Positions 25,483-35,829 of a stretch of DNA of 64,000 nucleotides are shown piece after piece. The notes below the pieces were generated by a model, which searched no databases, was not told the origin of the DNA, and saw only the letters and a program-made list of their open reading frames with translations. Both the position numbers and the translations under genes were made by a program. Source of the stretch: Yanghanlia caeni (GTDB taxonomy: Bacteria > Pseudomonadota > Gammaproteobacteria > Burkholderiales > Burkholderiaceae_B); assembly GCA_030733815.1 (NCBI GenBank), contig JAUZQE010000006.1:1-64000 (forward strand), given 5' to 3'. Within the stretch, counting starts at the first letter, position 1, and the number at the start of each line of letters is the position of its first letter.

Positions 25483-26640
25483 TCAGCCGGCGAGCCGGTG
25501 CTGCACCGCCTGATCGAGCGCCTGGGTGAGCGCGGCCCAGTGGCCGGGGTGGCGCAGGCGCAGCCGCATGTCGGTGCCCACAGGCATCGCGTCGATGAAT
25601 ACGAACCGTTCAGCGGCTTCAAGCGATGCCGCCGCCGGCATGCGGGCCATGCCGAGCCCCTGCCCCAGCAGCATGGGTGCCATGTACACCAGCAGCTCGT
25701 CGACGCAGCCCGTTTCCAGAAGCGCCCCCGAAAGGCGCGCGCCGGCCTCCACATGCACTTCGTTGATCTCGTGGGCCGCCAGCCAGCGCATGACCGAAGG
25801 CAGATCGATACCCGAGGACATGCTGGGCATGACGACGACTTCGACGTTGCGCGCCGCCAGCCGCTCGGCCTTGGCCGGATCGTTCTGACATACGAATACC
25901 CAGACCTTGCCGCCGTCGAACAGGCGGGCGTTTTCATCGATCTCGAAACGGGTATCGACCACCGCGCGCGCCGGCTGGCGCGGGGTGGGAACGTCGCGCA
26001 CGGTAAGCAGCGGGTTGTCGGCGCGCACCGTGCCGATGCCGGTGAGCACGACGCAACTGCGTGCGCGCCACTGGTGGCCGTCGGCCCGGGCAAGCGGCCC
26101 GGTGATCCATTTTGAATCGCCCCCGGGCAGCGCGCTGTGCCCGTCTAGCGAAACGCCACTCTTGAGCCACACCCACGGCAGCCCCCGCGTCATGCGCGAA
26201 ACGAAGCCGGCATTCAGGGCGAGGGCTTCATCGGCGCACGCACCCAGCGTGACGGCAATGCCGGCCTCGCGCAGGCGAGCAACGCCCTGCCCGCCCACCA
26301 GCGGGTTGGGGTCACACAAGGCAATGACCACCCGTTCGGGCCGCGCCTCGATGAGCGCATCGACGCAGGGCGGAGTACGACCGTGATGGCTGCAGGGCTC
26401 GAGCGTGACATAGACGGTGCTGCCTGCGATGTCATGCCCCTTGGCATGCGCATCGCGCAGGGCAACGACTTCGGCGTGCGGCCCGCCGGCCTGCTGCGTG
26501 GCACCCTGCCCCAGCACCGCGTCGCCCCGTACGATGACGCAGCCCACGCGCGGGTTGGGCGAAGTGATGTAAAGCGACGATTCGGCCAGCGCCAGCGCGT
26601 GGCGCATCCAGCGCGCGTCGGTTTCGGCGTCGTGGCTCAT
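25483..26640 (-). CDS. ribD: bifunctional riboflavin biosynthesis deaminase/reductase
   Basis: Performs the second and third steps of riboflavin synthesis: deamination of the pyrimidine, then reduction of its ribosyl side chain with NADPH. The 385-aa protein has the N-terminal cytidine-deaminase-like domain with the zinc motifs [10 protein letters not shown] and [13 protein letters not shown]. The C-terminal reductase domain begins at about residue 155 ([18 protein letters not shown]) and includes [15 protein letters not shown]. The start overlaps the nrdR stop by 4 nt. The nrdR-ribD-ribE order is the classic proteobacterial arrangement. Confidence 0.95.
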   Translation of the reverse strand: MSHDAETDARWMRHALALAESSLYITSPNPRVGCVIVRGDAVLGQGATQQAGGPHAEVVALRDAHAKGHDIAGSTVYVTLEPCSHHGRTPPCVDALIEARPERVVIALCDPNPLVGGQGVARLREAGIAVTLGACADEALALNAGFVSRMTRGLPWVWLKSGVSLDGHSALPGGDSKWITGPLARADGHQWRARSCVVLTGIGTVRADNPLLTVRDVPTPRQPARAVVDTRFEIDENARLFDGGKVWVFVCQNDPAKAERLAARNVEVVVMPSMSSGIDLPSVMRWLAAHEINEVHVEAGARLSGALLETGCVDELLVYMAPMLLGQGLGMARMPAAASLEAAERFVFIDAMPVGTDMRLRLRHPGHWAALTQALDQAVQHRLAG

Positions 26641-27101
26641 TGCCCGCCTCCCGGCGACTGGAACTCGTGAATGGCCTTCACGAATTCACCCACGTCTTCA
26701 AAACTGCGATACACCGAAGCAAAGCGCACGTAGGCCACTTCGTCGAGCTCGCGCAGCTCGCTCATGACCAGGTCGCCGATGAAGCGCGACGAGACCTCTT
26801 TCTGGCCGCTGTGCAGCAGCTTTTCGCGAATGCGCTCGACAGCGGAATCCATTTGGTCGGTGCTGACCGGCCGCTTGCGCAGCGCCAGCTTGAGGCTGGC
26901 GCGCAGCTTGGCGATGTCGAATTCGGTTCGCGTGCCGTTGCGCTTGACCACGGCGGGCATCACCAGTTCGGCACGCTCGTAGGTGCTGAACCGCCGCTCG
27001 CACGCCGGGCATTTGCGCCGGCGGCGTATGGCGGCGCCGTCTTCCTGCACCCGCGTATCGATCACCTGGGTATCCGGGCGGTTGCAGAAGGGGCATTTCA
27101 T
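26637..27101 (-). CDS. nrdR: transcriptional repressor NrdR
   Basis: Nucleotide-sensing repressor of ribonucleotide reductase genes, which binds pairs of 16-bp NrdR boxes when loaded with dATP/ATP. The 154-aa length is standard. The N-terminal zinc ribbon has CPFC near residue 3 and [12 protein letters not shown] near 31, preceded by the basic IRRRRK. An ATP-cone follows from about 49 ([20 protein letters not shown]) to [16 protein letters not shown]. The likely target in this window is the nrdAB promoter at 49.04-49.09 kb. The 4-nt overlap with ribD and the 27-nt gap to glyA suggest cotranscription. Confidence 0.96.
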   Translation of the reverse strand: MKCPFCNRPDTQVIDTRVQEDGAAIRRRRKCPACERRFSTYERAELVMPAVVKRNGTRTEFDIAKLRASLKLALRKRPVSTDQMDSAVERIREKLLHSGQKEVSSRFIGDLVMSELRELDEVAYVRFASVYRSFEDVGEFVKAIHEFQSPGGGQ

Positions 27102-27128
27102 GGTGAACCTGCCGTGGTGTAACGACGC

Positions 27129-28373
27129 TTAGCGGTATACCGGGAAGCGCGCCGTGAGCGCATTGACCCGTTCGCGCACCGATGCCAGATTTGCCTCGTC
27201 GTTCGGGTTGTCGAGCACGTCGGCAATGAGGTTGGCGGTGAGCTCAGCCTCGGCTTCCTTAAAGCCGCGGGTGGTCATGGCGGGCGACCCGAGACGGATG
27301 CCGCTAGTGACGAACGGCTTTTCCGGGTCGTTGGGAATGGCGTTCTTGTTGACCGTGATGTGCGCCTTGCCCAGGGCGATTTCGGCGTCCTTGCCGGTGA
27401 TGCCCTTGGCACGCAGGTCGACCAGCATGACGTGGCTTTCGGTACGGCCCGAAACGATACGCAGGCCGCGCTTGACGAGCGTGTCGGCCAGCACCTTTGC
27501 GTTCTTCACGACCTGCTGTGCGTATTCCTTGAACTCGGGTTGCAGCGCTTCCTTGAACGACACGGCCTTGGCGGCAATGACATGCATGAGCGGGCCGCCC
27601 TGAATGCCGGGGAAGATCGCGGAGTTGATGATCTTTTCGTGCTCGGCCTTCATCATGATGACGCCACCGCGCGGGCCGCGCAGCGATTTGTGCGTGGTGG
27701 AAGTGACGAAGTCGGCATGCGGCACCGGGTTCGGATACACCCCACCCGCGACCAGGCCGGCGTAGTGAGCAATGTCGACCATGAACAGCGCGCCGTTGTC
27801 GCGTGCGATACGGGCCATGCGCTCGAAATCGATACGCAGTGCGTAGGCCGACGCGCCGCCCACGATGAGCTTGGGCTTATGTTCGCGCGCCAGCTGCTCG
27901 AGCTGGTCGTAATCGATTTCTTCCTTTTCGTTCAGGCCGTAGGAAATGAAGTTGTACAGCTTGCCTGATGCGTTGACGGGCGAACCGTGCGTGAGGTGCC
28001 CACCCTCGGCCAGATTCATGCCCAGAACGGTGTCGCCGGGCTGCAGAACGGCCATGTACACACCCTGGTTGGCCTGCGAACCCGAGTTGGGCTGCACGTT
28101 GGCCGCTTCGGCGCCGAAAATCTGCTTGAGCCGGTCGATGGCAAGCTGCTCGACGATATCGACGTATTCGCAGCCGCCGTAATAGCGCTTGCCCGGATAG
28201 CCTTCCGCGTACTTGTTGGTGAGCTGCGTGCCCTGCGCCTGCATGACGGCCGGGCTGGTGTAGTTTTCGGAGGCGATCAGTTCAATGTGCTGTTCCTGGC
28301 GCTCGTTCTCCTTCTGAACGGCGCTCCAGATTTCGGCATCGACCTGATCGAGAGTACGGGAGCGGTCAAACAT
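27129..28373 (-). CDS. glyA: serine hydroxymethyltransferase
   Basis: PLP enzyme that interconverts serine plus tetrahydrofolate with glycine plus methylene-tetrahydrofolate, a main source of one-carbon units. The 414-aa protein contains the conserved segments [34 protein letters not shown] and [16 protein letters not shown]. The PLP lysine lies in [14 protein letters not shown] and the C-terminal signature in [21 protein letters not shown] lies 4-11 nt before the start at 28373. The GC-rich stretch upstream has no glycine-riboswitch-like fold that I can recognise. Confidence 0.97.
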   Translation of the reverse strand: MFDRSRTLDQVDAEIWSAVQKENERQEQHIELIASENYTSPAVMQAQGTQLTNKYAEGYPGKRYYGGCEYVDIVEQLAIDRLKQIFGAEAANVQPNSGSQANQGVYMAVLQPGDTVLGMNLAEGGHLTHGSPVNASGKLYNFISYGLNEKEEIDYDQLEQLAREHKPKLIVGGASAYALRIDFERMARIARDNGALFMVDIAHYAGLVAGGVYPNPVPHADFVTSTTHKSLRGPRGGVIMMKAEHEKIINSAIFPGIQGGPLMHVIAAKAVSFKEALQPEFKEYAQQVVKNAKVLADTLVKRGLRIVSGRTESHVMLVDLRAKGITGKDAEIALGKAHITVNKNAIPNDPEKPFVTSGIRLGSPAMTTRGFKEAEAELTANLIADVLDNPNDEANLASVRERVNALTARFPVYR

Positions 28374-28433
28374 GGGGCGTTCCTTGAACACAAGAAAGAT
28401 AATCGGCCATTTTAGCCTGAAGCCCCCCGGCGG

Positions 28434-28450
28434 GCCGGGGCCGCCCCGGC
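28434..28450. repeat. GC-rich inverted repeat between ybhB and glyA
   Basis: GCCGGGG (28434-28440) and CCCCGGC (28444-28450) form a 7-bp stem with a 3-nt loop, in an unusually G+C-rich 150-nt gap. No U-tract follows on either strand. It may slow or end transcription leaving the ybhB gene, or may be only a by-product of base composition. Confidence 0.35.
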
Positions 28451-28524
28451 AGCGCGGCCCGTTCACGCGCACCCGCACGAACAGGCTGCGGCACGGCCCG
28501 GTAGCCGGCGCGCCGGCCGCCCGC

Positions 28525-29166
28525 TTATTCGGCGCCCTGCTCGATGAGACGCGGGTTCAGCGTGTACAAGCCGGTGATCGACGCCTGCGCAAGAATATGG
28601 CCCTGCATGGCCTCGATCACGTCTTTGCCCGTGAACTTGCCCTCGACCGGCAGTTCCTGGATATCGAGCGCGTACACCGTGAAAACATAGCGGTGCACGA
28701 TCGAGTCGTTCCAGGGCGGGCACGGGCCGTCATAGCCGAAGTAATCGCCGCTCATGTCGCGATCGTTCGCGAACCAGGCGGTGTAGTCGTTCAGGCCCTG
28801 ACGGGTGCCGTCGAGCGCAAGCGGGCCGGCCTTGCCGCGCGGCGTGATGCCGTTGGAGTAGGCGCCTTCTGCAATGTGTGTGGTGTGCGCCGGAATATCG
28901 ATGAGCACCCAGTGATAGAACTCGACCCGCGGCAGGGTATCGGGAATCTCGCGGCCTTCCTGGTTGACGTCGTCGGGCTTGCTGGGCACATCGGGGTCGT
29001 GGCAAATGACGACGAACGATTGCGCGCCTTCGGGCACGTCGGACCATGCCAGATGCGGATTCGCATTCCCCGCGAGCGCCACGTGGTTCTGGGCGTCGGG
29101 CTTGGCGAAAGCATTGCGCTCGGGGATCTTCCCGTTGTCTGCAAACGACTCACTGGTTAGCTTCAT
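28525..29166 (-). CDS. YbhB/YbcL family Raf kinase inhibitor-like (PEBP) protein
   Basis: Phosphatidylethanolamine-binding-protein-fold protein of 213 aa, probably cytoplasmic since no signal peptide is seen. Family landmarks are [19 protein letters not shown] and HDPDVP, where the ligand-pocket Asp and His lie. [38 protein letters not shown] and [10 protein letters not shown] follow. A longer insertion than in E. coli YbhB ([20 protein letters not shown]) follows the HDPDVP motif. The ligand and role are unknown in bacteria. It lies 16 nt behind tyrS on the same strand. Confidence 0.9.
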   Translation of the reverse strand: MKLTSESFADNGKIPERNAFAKPDAQNHVALAGNANPHLAWSDVPEGAQSFVVICHDPDVPSKPDDVNQEGREIPDTLPRVEFYHWVLIDIPAHTTHIAEGAYSNGITPRGKAGPLALDGTRQGLNDYTAWFANDRDMSGDYFGYDGPCPPWNDSIVHRYVFTVYALDIQELPVEGKFTGKDVIEAMQGHILAQASITGLYTLNPRLIEQGAE

Positions 29167-29182
29167 CGCGTACTCCTCAAGG

Positions 29183-30412
29183 TCATTCTGTTAGCGTGAC
29201 GCGGGCAAACTTGCGTTTGCCGACCTGCACCACGTAGGTACCCGCATTCAGATGCAGGGCCTTGTCGGCGACGCGCTGCCCGTCGACGCGCACGCCACCC
29301 TGTTCGACATTGCGCTGCGCCTCGGAGCCTGATGCGGCCAGCCCCGCTTCACGCAATATTTTGAGTATACCCATGGGCGCCTTGCCCACATTAACCTCGG
29401 GCATGTTTTCCGGAATGGCACCGTCGCGGAAGCGCGCCTCGAACGTTGCCAGCGCATCTTCGGCCGCCTTGCGCGAATGAAAGCGCTCGACGATTTCCTG
29501 AGCCAACGCCACTTTCGCCTCGCGCGGGTTCAGGCCTTCGGCGACCTGCTTCTGCAATGCCTGGATCTCGCTCATGGAACGGAAGGACAGCAGCTCGTAA
29601 TAGCGCCACATGAGCGTATCGGAGATCGACATCAGCTTGCCGAAGATGGAGTCGGGCGACTCGGTGATGCCAATATAGTTGCCCTTGGACTTGGACATCT
29701 TGTCGACGCCGTCGGTGCCTTCCAGCAGCGGCATGGTCAGAATGCACTGGGGCTCCATGCCGTATTCCTTCTGCAGCTCGCGCCCGACCAGCAGGTTGAA
29801 CTTCTGGTCGGTGCCACCCATTTCGAGGTCGGCCTTGAGCACCACCGAATCGTAACCCTGCAGCAGCGGGTACAGGAACTCGTGCACCGAAATCGGCACG
29901 CCGCTCTTGAAGCGGCGGGTGAAGTCGTCGCGTTCCATCATGCGCGCCACGGTGTAGCGCGAGGCGAGCTCAATCATGCCCCGGGTGCCGAGCTTGTCGC
30001 ACCATTCGGAGTTGTAGCGGATTTCGGTGCGCGCGGGATCAAGCACCATGCTGGCCTGCGCGTAGTAGGTCTTGGCGTTTTCGTGGATCTGTTCGGCGGT
30101 AAGCGGCGGGCGGGTGGTGTTGCGGCCGCTGGGGTCACCGATAAGGGCGGTGAAGTCGCCGATCAGGAAGATGACCGTGTGGCCGAGTTCCTGCAGCTGG
30201 CGCATCTTGTTCAGCACCACGGTGTGTCCCAGGTGAATGTCGGGTGCCGTGGGATCAAGCCCCAGCTTGATGCGCAGCGGAATGTTCTGCTCGCGACTGC
30301 GGGCAAGCTTGCGGGCGAATTCGAATTCCACCAGCAACTCGTCGCAGCCCCGCTTGACCACGCTCAGATCATGTTCGACTTCGGGAGGGATGGGGGCTTC
30401 GTTGGGCGACAT
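29183..30412 (-). CDS. tyrS: tyrosyl-tRNA synthetase
   Basis: Charges tRNA-Tyr. The 409-aa class Ic enzyme shows the HIGH-type motif [10 protein letters not shown] with the preceding LGLDPTAPD and [13 protein letters not shown]. Tyrosine-pocket residues lie in [24 protein letters not shown], and the KMSKS motif in [17 protein letters not shown]-terminal S4 RNA-binding domain of about 65 residues starts near [12 protein letters not shown]. It belongs to the TyrRZ-like branch common in betaproteobacteria. It is divergent from the M23 peptidase gene, with 175 nt between start codons. Confidence 0.96.
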   Translation of the reverse strand: MSPNEAPIPPEVEHDLSVVKRGCDELLVEFEFARKLARSREQNIPLRIKLGLDPTAPDIHLGHTVVLNKMRQLQELGHTVIFLIGDFTALIGDPSGRNTTRPPLTAEQIHENAKTYYAQASMVLDPARTEIRYNSEWCDKLGTRGMIELASRYTVARMMERDDFTRRFKSGVPISVHEFLYPLLQGYDSVVLKADLEMGGTDQKFNLLVGRELQKEYGMEPQCILTMPLLEGTDGVDKMSKSKGNYIGITESPDSIFGKLMSISDTLMWRYYELLSFRSMSEIQALQKQVAEGLNPREAKVALAQEIVERFHSRKAAEDALATFEARFRDGAIPENMPEVNVGKAPMGILKILREAGLAASGSEAQRNVEQGGVRVDGQRVADKALHLNAGTYVVQVGKRKFARVTLTE

Positions 30413-30457
30413 AGGAAATTGTTCTGCAGACGGATGAACTGACGAAAAATAAATGTA

Positions 30458-30473
30458 TCAGTGAAAACACTGA
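30458..30473. promoter_or_regulatory. inverted repeat in the tyrS / M23 peptidase intergenic region
   Basis: TCAGTG and CACTGA flank AAAA to give a 16-bp perfect dyad, 46 nt from the tyrS start and 115 nt from the peptidase start. It could be an operator for either gene. No adjacent regulator gene suggests which protein would bind. Confidence 0.35.
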
Positions 30474-30587
30474 AAAGACCTCGAAAACCTTGCGGTAATC
30501 GGATAGCATAGCGTGCTAACTGCAACCCTGCATGCAGCAGGGCGAGCACGCCGGCAACGCTGCATCTTATCATTCAGGTTTTTGTCC

Positions 30588-31985
30588 ATGTCCGAGAAAG
30601 GGATCCCCGAAACGCCCTCGCTACGCGCCGCCGCGCGCGCGCACCGGAAACCATTTCACCTCGTTCGTAAAGGCCTCCTTCTCGTTGCGCTTGGCCTGTT
30701 CGGTACGGCCGGCGCGCTGGCAGTGGTTCAACCCGCTGAAAAGCCGCAGGTCTACACCGCGCAAAGCGTACTGCCACTGCCCAAAATCGAAGCCCTGTCT
30801 GACACCGTCTCCAGCGACCCCTTCATCAGCGAAACCGTCATCCGCCGCGGCGACACCCTCGCCGATCTGCTGCAACGCCTGCATGTGCAGGAAGCGGGTC
30901 TGCTGCCCTTCCTCATCAAGGAACCCGCCGCCCGCTCCATATACAAGCTGTATCCCGGCCGCGTGATCCGGGCGGCACTCGATCACGAGGGCCGGATGGT
31001 GTCACTGCGCTACGACCACACGCCGGGCGTGCGTCACGAAGGCAAATTCCTCAGCCGCTGGCTCGAAATCACGCCGAACGACGACGGCGGCTTCACGGCG
31101 GTCGAACACGAAAAAGCGGCCGACACCCAGATCCGCGTGGCCGAAGGCGAAATCAGCACCTCGCTGTTTGGCGCCACCGACGCCGCCGGCATCCCCGATC
31201 ACATCACCTTCCAGATGGTCGAGATCCTGAGCAGCAAGATCGACTTCATGAAAGATCTGCGCAAGGGCGACCGCTTCCGCATCGTGTACGAAACTTATTC
31301 GCACGATGGCCGCGAGGTGGGTGCGGGGCGCGTGCTGGCGCTCGAATTCCTGAACAAAGACAAGGTGTACGACGCCGTGTGGTTTGCGCCCGAATCGTCT
31401 TCGGGCGGCTATTACGACTTCGACGGGCGCAGCCTCAAAGGTGCGTTCCTGCGCAATGCACTCAAGTTCACCCGCATCAGCTCCACCTTTGGCGGGCGCC
31501 GTCACCCGGTGCACGGCGGCTGGCGCCAGCACAAGGGGGTCGACTACGCCGCGCCCAGCGGTACGCCCATCCATGCCACGGCCGACGGCGTAATCAAGTT
31601 TGCCGGCTGGCAGCGCGGGTACGGCAACACCATCATCATCGAACACCACAACGGCATCAGCACGCTGTACGCGCATCAAAAAGGCTTTGCCAAGGGCATC
31701 AAGAAAGGCACCCGGGTCAGCCAGGGCGACCACATCGGCTATGTGGGCTCAACGGGCTGGTCCACCGGCCCCCACCTGCATTACGAATTCCGGGTGAACA
31801 ACAAGCCGGTCGATCCGCTGTCGATCGATTTGCCTGTGGCCCGTACCCTCGAACCGGCAGAACGCAAGCAGTTCGAAGTGGTCATGGCCCAGTACCGCGA
31901 CCACATCCAGCTGCTGCGCGGCCCCTCAATCAGCGACACCGAAGGCGACGTCGACTCCGTTCAGGTTGCAAGCGCCGAGCCCTGA
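30588..31985 (+). CDS. M23 family metallopeptidase (MepM-like murein endopeptidase)
   Basis: Predicted periplasmic DD-endopeptidase that cleaves peptide cross-links in murein. The 465-aa protein has an uncleaved N-terminal membrane anchor (LLLVALGLFGTAGALAVV, about 28-45). A LysM-like/OapA segment (ISETVIRRGDTLADLLQRL) follows, then a middle Csd3-type domain and a complete C-terminal M23 domain. Zinc ligands appear in GGRRHPVHGGWRQHKGVDYAA (first His and the HxxxD) and in TGPHLHYEFRVN (HxH). The start at 30588 was chosen for the MSEKGIPE start; upstream in-frame codons have no ribosome site. anmK follows 1 nt after its stop, joining murein hydrolysis with recycling. Confidence 0.93.
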   Translation: MSEKGIPETPSLRAAARAHRKPFHLVRKGLLLVALGLFGTAGALAVVQPAEKPQVYTAQSVLPLPKIEALSDTVSSDPFISETVIRRGDTLADLLQRLHVQEAGLLPFLIKEPAARSIYKLYPGRVIRAALDHEGRMVSLRYDHTPGVRHEGKFLSRWLEITPNDDGGFTAVEHEKAADTQIRVAEGEISTSLFGATDAAGIPDHITFQMVEILSSKIDFMKDLRKGDRFRIVYETYSHDGREVGAGRVLALEFLNKDKVYDAVWFAPESSSGGYYDFDGRSLKGAFLRNALKFTRISSTFGGRRHPVHGGWRQHKGVDYAAPSGTPIHATADGVIKFAGWQRGYGNTIIIEHHNGISTLYAHQKGFAKGIKKGTRVSQGDHIGYVGSTGWSTGPHLHYEFRVNNKPVDPLSIDLPVARTLEPAERKQFEVVMAQYRDHIQLLRGPSISDTEGDVDSVQVASAEP

Positions 31986-31986
31986 C

Positions 31987-33102
31987 ATGGCAGCCGCCGT
32001 AAAGGCCTATGTCGGCATCATGTCGGGCACCAGCCTCGACGCCATCGATGCGGTGCTGTTCGAATGCGACGACTCGGGGCGCGGTCGTGCCCTCGCAGCG
32101 GCAGCCGTAGCGCTGCCGCCTTCCTTGCGCGAAGAACTTCTGGCCCTGAATACACCCGGCCCCGACGAACTGCACCGCTCGGCGCTGGCTGCCACGCAGC
32201 TTGCTCAGCTGTACGCACAGGCCGTGGAAGCACTGCTGGCACGCGCAGGCAGGCCGGCTGACACGATCGCGGCAATCGGGGTGCACGGGCAGACGGTGCG
32301 CCATCGGCCCGATATGGGCTACACGATCCAGCTCAATGCGCCGGCCCGCCTGGCGGAACTCACCGGCATCGACGTCATCGCCGACTTCCGCAGCCGCGAC
32401 ATTGCGGCCGGCGGCCAGGGCGCCCCCCTTGTGCCGGCCTTTCATGCCGCACAGTTCGCAGCCGGACACTCGCGGGTGGTGCTGAATCTCGGGGGCATCG
32501 CCAACGTCACACTGCTCGGCGCCGACGGGAGCGTTCGCGGATTCGATACAGGCCCCGCGAACATGCTTCTGGACGCCTGGGCCCGGCGCCACCTGGGCCG
32601 CCCCTTCGACGATCAGGGTGCATGGGCCGCAACCGGCACCGTTGTGCCCCGCTTGCTCGGGCACATGCTGGCCGACCCCTGGTTCGCCCTGGCGCCGCCC
32701 AAATCCACGGGTCGCGATGATTTTTCGGAAGACTGGTTGCAGCGCCAGCTGACGGCCACGTTCGGCAATGCGGCCCCCCCCGCCGCGGCCGACGTTCAGG
32801 CCACCTTACTGGAATTGACGGTGCACAGCGTGGCCCACGCCATCGCGCGTTACGCACCCGATGCGCAAGATGTTCTGATATGCGGGGGTGGCGCACGCAA
32901 TGCGGCGCTGGTGGCAGCGCTGGGCCGGGCACTACCCTGCCCGCTGACACTTACCGACGCTCACGGCCTGCCCTCGCAGTGGGTCGAGGCCGCCGCCTTT
33001 GCATGGCTGGCGTGGTGCCACGATGCAGGCCGGCCCGCGGCGCTGCCCGCCGTTACGGGCGCACGCCGGGCAACCGTACCCGGTTGCCGCTACCCGGCCT
33101 GA
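31987..33102 (+). CDS. anmK: anhydro-N-acetylmuramic acid kinase
   Basis: Converts 1,6-anhydro-MurNAc released by lytic transglycosylases into MurNAc-6-phosphate, for reuse of cell-wall sugars. The 371-aa protein carries the signature GIMSGTSLDAIDAV, then AAIGVHGQTVRHRP, DFRSRDIAAGGQGAPLVPAFH, LNLGGIANVT and LICGGGARN. All are typical of the ASKHA-fold AnmK family. Its ATG lies 1 nt after the stop of the M23 peptidase, so the two are translationally close. A partner murQ is not present. The convergent erpA gene ends 7 nt away. Confidence 0.94.
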   Translation: MAAAVKAYVGIMSGTSLDAIDAVLFECDDSGRGRALAAAAVALPPSLREELLALNTPGPDELHRSALAATQLAQLYAQAVEALLARAGRPADTIAAIGVHGQTVRHRPDMGYTIQLNAPARLAELTGIDVIADFRSRDIAAGGQGAPLVPAFHAAQFAAGHSRVVLNLGGIANVTLLGADGSVRGFDTGPANMLLDAWARRHLGRPFDDQGAWAATGTVVPRLLGHMLADPWFALAPPKSTGRDDFSEDWLQRQLTATFGNAAPPAAADVQATLLELTVHSVAHAIARYAPDAQDVLICGGGARNAALVAALGRALPCPLTLTDAHGLPSQWVEAAAFAWLAWCHDAGRPAALPAVTGARRATVPGCRYPA

Positions 33103-33109
33103 ACGGGGT

Positions 33110-33478
33110 TTATGGCGCGAACGATGATCCGCAGCCGCAGGTCGTGGTGGCGTTAGGGTTGCGAATCACGAACTGCGCACCTTCCAGATCGTCTTTGTAG
33201 TCGATTTCAGCGCCAACCAGATACTGGAAGCTCATGGGATCGATCAGCAGCTCGACACCGGCCTTGGTGATGGTGGTGTCGTCGTCGTTCACGGTCTCAT
33301 CGAAGGTGAAACCGTACTGGAACCCGGAACAGCCGCCACCCTGTACGAACACCCGCAGCCTCAGATCGGGATTGGCCTCTTCCTCGAGCAGTTCCCTGAC
33401 CTTGGCAGCCGCCGCGTCAGAAAAATGAATGGGGGTGGGAGGAACCTGAAGATCAACGGATTCGATGATATTGCTCAT
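33110..33478 (-). CDS. erpA: iron-sulfur cluster insertion protein
   Basis: A-type carrier that delivers [2Fe-2S]/[4Fe-4S] clusters to apo-enzymes. The 122-aa protein has the three cluster cysteines at the family positions, one in [11 protein letters not shown] and two in [36 protein letters not shown] and [21 protein letters not shown], typical of ErpA rather than IscA, are also present. The start at 33478 ([13 protein letters not shown]) gives the standard N-terminus; a 10-codon upstream extension is rejected. It stands alone between anmK and the DUF6776 gene. Confidence 0.94.
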   Translation of the reverse strand: MSNIIESVDLQVPPTPIHFSDAAAAKVRELLEEEANPDLRLRVFVQGGGCSGFQYGFTFDETVNDDDTTITKAGVELLIDPMSFQYLVGAEIDYKDDLEGAQFVIRNPNATTTCGCGSSFAP

Positions 33479-33543
33479 GAATGACTCCGGCAGGCAGATC
33501 GCCTGCACATAAACTATCGTTTAATACTATAGCATTCGGTGGT

Positions 33544-34236
33544 TCAGCGCTGAACGGGCAGTTCGACGCTGCGCGACACACGCACGCTGCGACCTTCCAG
33601 CACGTTCACGGTAACCGATTCGGGCACAAAGCCCGCAGGCAGCCCGAGCAATCCGCTGCTGCGCTGAAACTCTGAAAACTCGATGGCAAGCGGTGCGCCC
33701 TCATTGCCTTGCCCGCCCGCATCTGCGCCCTCTTTCCCGGCGGCCAGCGGCGGCAGCAGCGTTTGCTCGGCCGGCTCGCCGTTCAGGCGCCCCTTGGCAA
33801 CGAACTGCAATTCGCCTTCGAACGGCTTGTCGTTGCGCCCGCTGCGCATGAGCAGCATTCTGTACTTCAGATGCGGGCCTTCCGGCTCGATATCAAGGGC
33901 CCTGATGCTGATGGCGCCATCGGGCCCCGGCGGCATGAGCTGTTCATAGAAAGCCAGCGTGTCGCGCGCCCGGCCCAATTCGGCCTGAACCTCACGCAAC
34001 GTGGTCTCCAGCCCGCGGCGCGTGCTTTCCTCGACGAGCAGCTGCCCTTCGAGCGCGGCTGCGCGGGCGTTCACTTTGTCGTGGCGCTCGCGCAGCGCGG
34101 TCAGATCATCTTCATAGCGCTGAATGCTGGCCTGCGCGGCCTCGAGTGCCGGGCGCTCGAACCCGAAGTACACCAGTGCCGCGCCCGCGAGCCCGCCCGC
34201 GATGAGCGCGGCAAGAGCGTAGGCGTGGCGCCGCAC
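33544..34236 (-). CDS. DUF6776-like inner-membrane coiled-coil protein
   Basis: A 230-aa protein with one N-terminal membrane anchor (AYALAALIAGGLAGAALVYF). A coiled coil of about 80 residues (EAAQASIQRYEDDLTALRER to RDTLAFYEQLM) precedes a beta-rich C-terminal domain with GAISIRALDIEP, YRMLLMRSGRND and FEGELQFVAKG. This domain order is that of the DUF6776 family of betaproteobacteria; its function is unknown. It lies 9 nt behind argC on the same strand. The periplasmic location is inferred from the anchor. Confidence 0.8.
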   Translation of the reverse strand: MRRHAYALAALIAGGLAGAALVYFGFERPALEAAQASIQRYEDDLTALRERHDKVNARAAALEGQLLVEESTRRGLETTLREVQAELGRARDTLAFYEQLMPPGPDGAISIRALDIEPEGPHLKYRMLLMRSGRNDKPFEGELQFVAKGRLNGEPAEQTLLPPLAAGKEGADAGGQGNEGAPLAIEFSEFQRSSGLLGLPAGFVPESVTVNVLEGRSVRVSRSVELPVQR

Positions 34237-34245
34237 GGGAAGAAC

Positions 34246-35310
34246 TCAGGGCAGCACGGCAACGTGCGTGAGGCCGGTGGATTCCGGCAGGCCGAACATC
34301 AGGTTCATGTTCTGAACCGCCTGCCCTGAGGCGCCCTTCACGAGGTTGTCTTGAACCACCAGCACGACCAGCTGATCACCACCTTGCGGCCGGTGCACCG
34401 CAATGCGCAGATGATTGGATGCGCGCACACTGCGGGTGTCGGGCAGACTGCCTGCCGGCATTACGTCGATGAACGACTCGCCCGCATAATGTTGCTCGTA
34501 GAGTGCCTGGAAGTCGGTATCAAGCGCTTCGGGCAGAATGCGCACGTAAAGCGTGGAGAACATGCCGCGGATCATGGGCACCAGATGCGGCGTGAACGTC
34601 AGGCCCACCGGTTTACCCGCAAGCCGCTCGAGCTGTTCGGCGATTTCGGGGTGGTGACGGTGCCCCAGAACGCCGTAGGCCTTGAAGTTGTCGCCCGCTT
34701 CGGAAAACAGCGTGCCGACCTCGGCCTTGCGCCCGGCCCCCGATACGCCCGATTTGCAGTCGGCAATGATGTGATCAGTGCCGATAAGTGGATTGCCACC
34801 CTGCAGCAGAGGAGCAAGACCCAGCAGCACCGTGGTGGGGTAGCAACCCGGATTGCCCACAACGCGCGCCTTGGCGACCTGCTCGCGATTGAGCTCGGTA
34901 AGCCCGTAGGCCGATTCCTTCAAAATAGCGGGGCAGCTGTGCGGCATCTTGTACCAGCGCTCGAAGTTCGCGAGATTCTGCAGACGAAAGTCGGCGGCCA
35001 GGTCGATGATGCGCACACCGGCATCGAGCAGCGCCTGGGCCTGGCTCATGGCCACGCCATGAGGCGTGGCAAAAAAGACCACGTCGCACTGATCGAGTTG
35101 CGCTGAATCGGGGGTTTGGAATTTGAGGTCGACGCGCCCGCGCAAGCTGGGGAACATTTCGGCCACCGGCATGCCGTCTTCCTTGCGCGAGGTGATCGCG
35201 CGCAGCTCGACGTTCGGGTGCTGCGACAGCAGGCGCAGCAGTTCCACCCCCGTGTAACCCGTGCCCCCGACGATTCCAACCTTGATGCGCGTTTGTGCAG
35301 CCGAACTCAT
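34246..35310 (-). CDS. argC: N-acetyl-gamma-glutamyl-phosphate reductase
   Basis: NADPH-dependent reductase for the third step of arginine biosynthesis, acetylglutamyl phosphate to acetylglutamate semialdehyde. The 354-aa protein shows the nucleotide-binding [18 protein letters not shown] and the active-site Cys in [30 protein letters not shown] and a His in [12 protein letters not shown] are also present. Length and motifs fit the long (type 1) family. The start at 35310 ([10 protein letters not shown]) removes an upstream extension of 12 codons. It is separated from rpsI by a rho-independent terminator, so it has its own promoter in the 50-nt gap or in readthrough. Confidence 0.95.
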   Translation of the reverse strand: MSSAAQTRIKVGIVGGTGYTGVELLRLLSQHPNVELRAITSRKEDGMPVAEMFPSLRGRVDLKFQTPDSAQLDQCDVVFFATPHGVAMSQAQALLDAGVRIIDLAADFRLQNLANFERWYKMPHSCPAILKESAYGLTELNREQVAKARVVGNPGCYPTTVLLGLAPLLQGGNPLIGTDHIIADCKSGVSGAGRKAEVGTLFSEAGDNFKAYGVLGHRHHPEIAEQLERLAGKPVGLTFTPHLVPMIRGMFSTLYVRILPEALDTDFQALYEQHYAGESFIDVMPAGSLPDTRSVRASNHLRIAVHRPQGGDQLVVLVVQDNLVKGASGQAVQNMNLMFGLPESTGLTHVAVLP

Positions 35311-35361
35311 GACAATTCCTGAATGAAAATGTTGGGTGTCTTTCAATTATGCACCAAAGAC

Positions 35362-35391
35362 AAAGCCCCCGCGCGAAGCGCCGGGGGCTTT
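35362..35391 (-). terminator. rho-independent terminator after rpsI
   Basis: AAAGCCCCC (35362-35370) pairs with GGGGGCTTT (35383-35391). The 12-nt loop can itself pair GCGC with GCGC. On the minus strand the stem is followed by GTCTTTGG, a weak U-tract. It closes the rplM-rpsI operon before argC. Confidence 0.75.
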
Positions 35392-35427
35392 GAGGCAGCA
35401 TGGGCCGCAAGGGCCCCTGCGCGATGC

Positions 35428-35820
35428 TTAGCGCTTGCTGAACTGCTTGCGGCGACGTGCCTTGTGGAAGCCGACCTTCTTGCGTTCCACTTCGCGGGCG
35501 TCGCGCGTGACGAGACCAGCCGCCTTGAGGGCGGGCTTGAGGGTTTCGTCGTAGTCGATGAGCGCGCGGGTGATGCCGTGACGCACAGCACCGGCCTGGC
35601 CGCTTTCACCGCCACCATGAACGTTGATGTGGAAATCGAACGATTCGAGATGGTTGGTGAGCACCAGCGGCTGGCGCACGATCATGCGGCCGGTTTCACG
35701 GGCGAAGTATTCGTCGACGGGCTTGCCGTTGACGACGATGTTGCCCGACCCCTTCTTCAAGAAGACACGAGCGACCGAAGTCTTGCGGCGGCCGGTGCCA
35801 TAGTTCCAATTACCGATCAT
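35428..35820 (-). CDS. rpsI: 30S ribosomal protein S9
   Basis: Small-subunit ribosomal protein whose C-terminal tail contacts P-site tRNA. The 130-aa protein contains [20 protein letters not shown] near the start and [19 protein letters not shown] in the middle. The invariant tail is [11 protein letters not shown]. It follows rplM by 9 nt, forming the universal L13-S9 pair. Confidence 0.98.
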   Translation of the reverse strand: MIGNWNYGTGRRKTSVARVFLKKGSGNIVVNGKPVDEYFARETGRMIVRQPLVLTNHLESFDFHINVHGGGESGQAGAVRHGITRALIDYDETLKPALKAAGLVTRDAREVERKKVGFHKARRRKQFSKR

Positions 35821-35829
35821 GACCTGTCC

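Noticed and set aside
28374-28524. Glycine riboswitch upstream of glyA
   Set aside because: The region is a GC-rich gap with one short stem; none of the tandem aptamer landmarks can be recognised.
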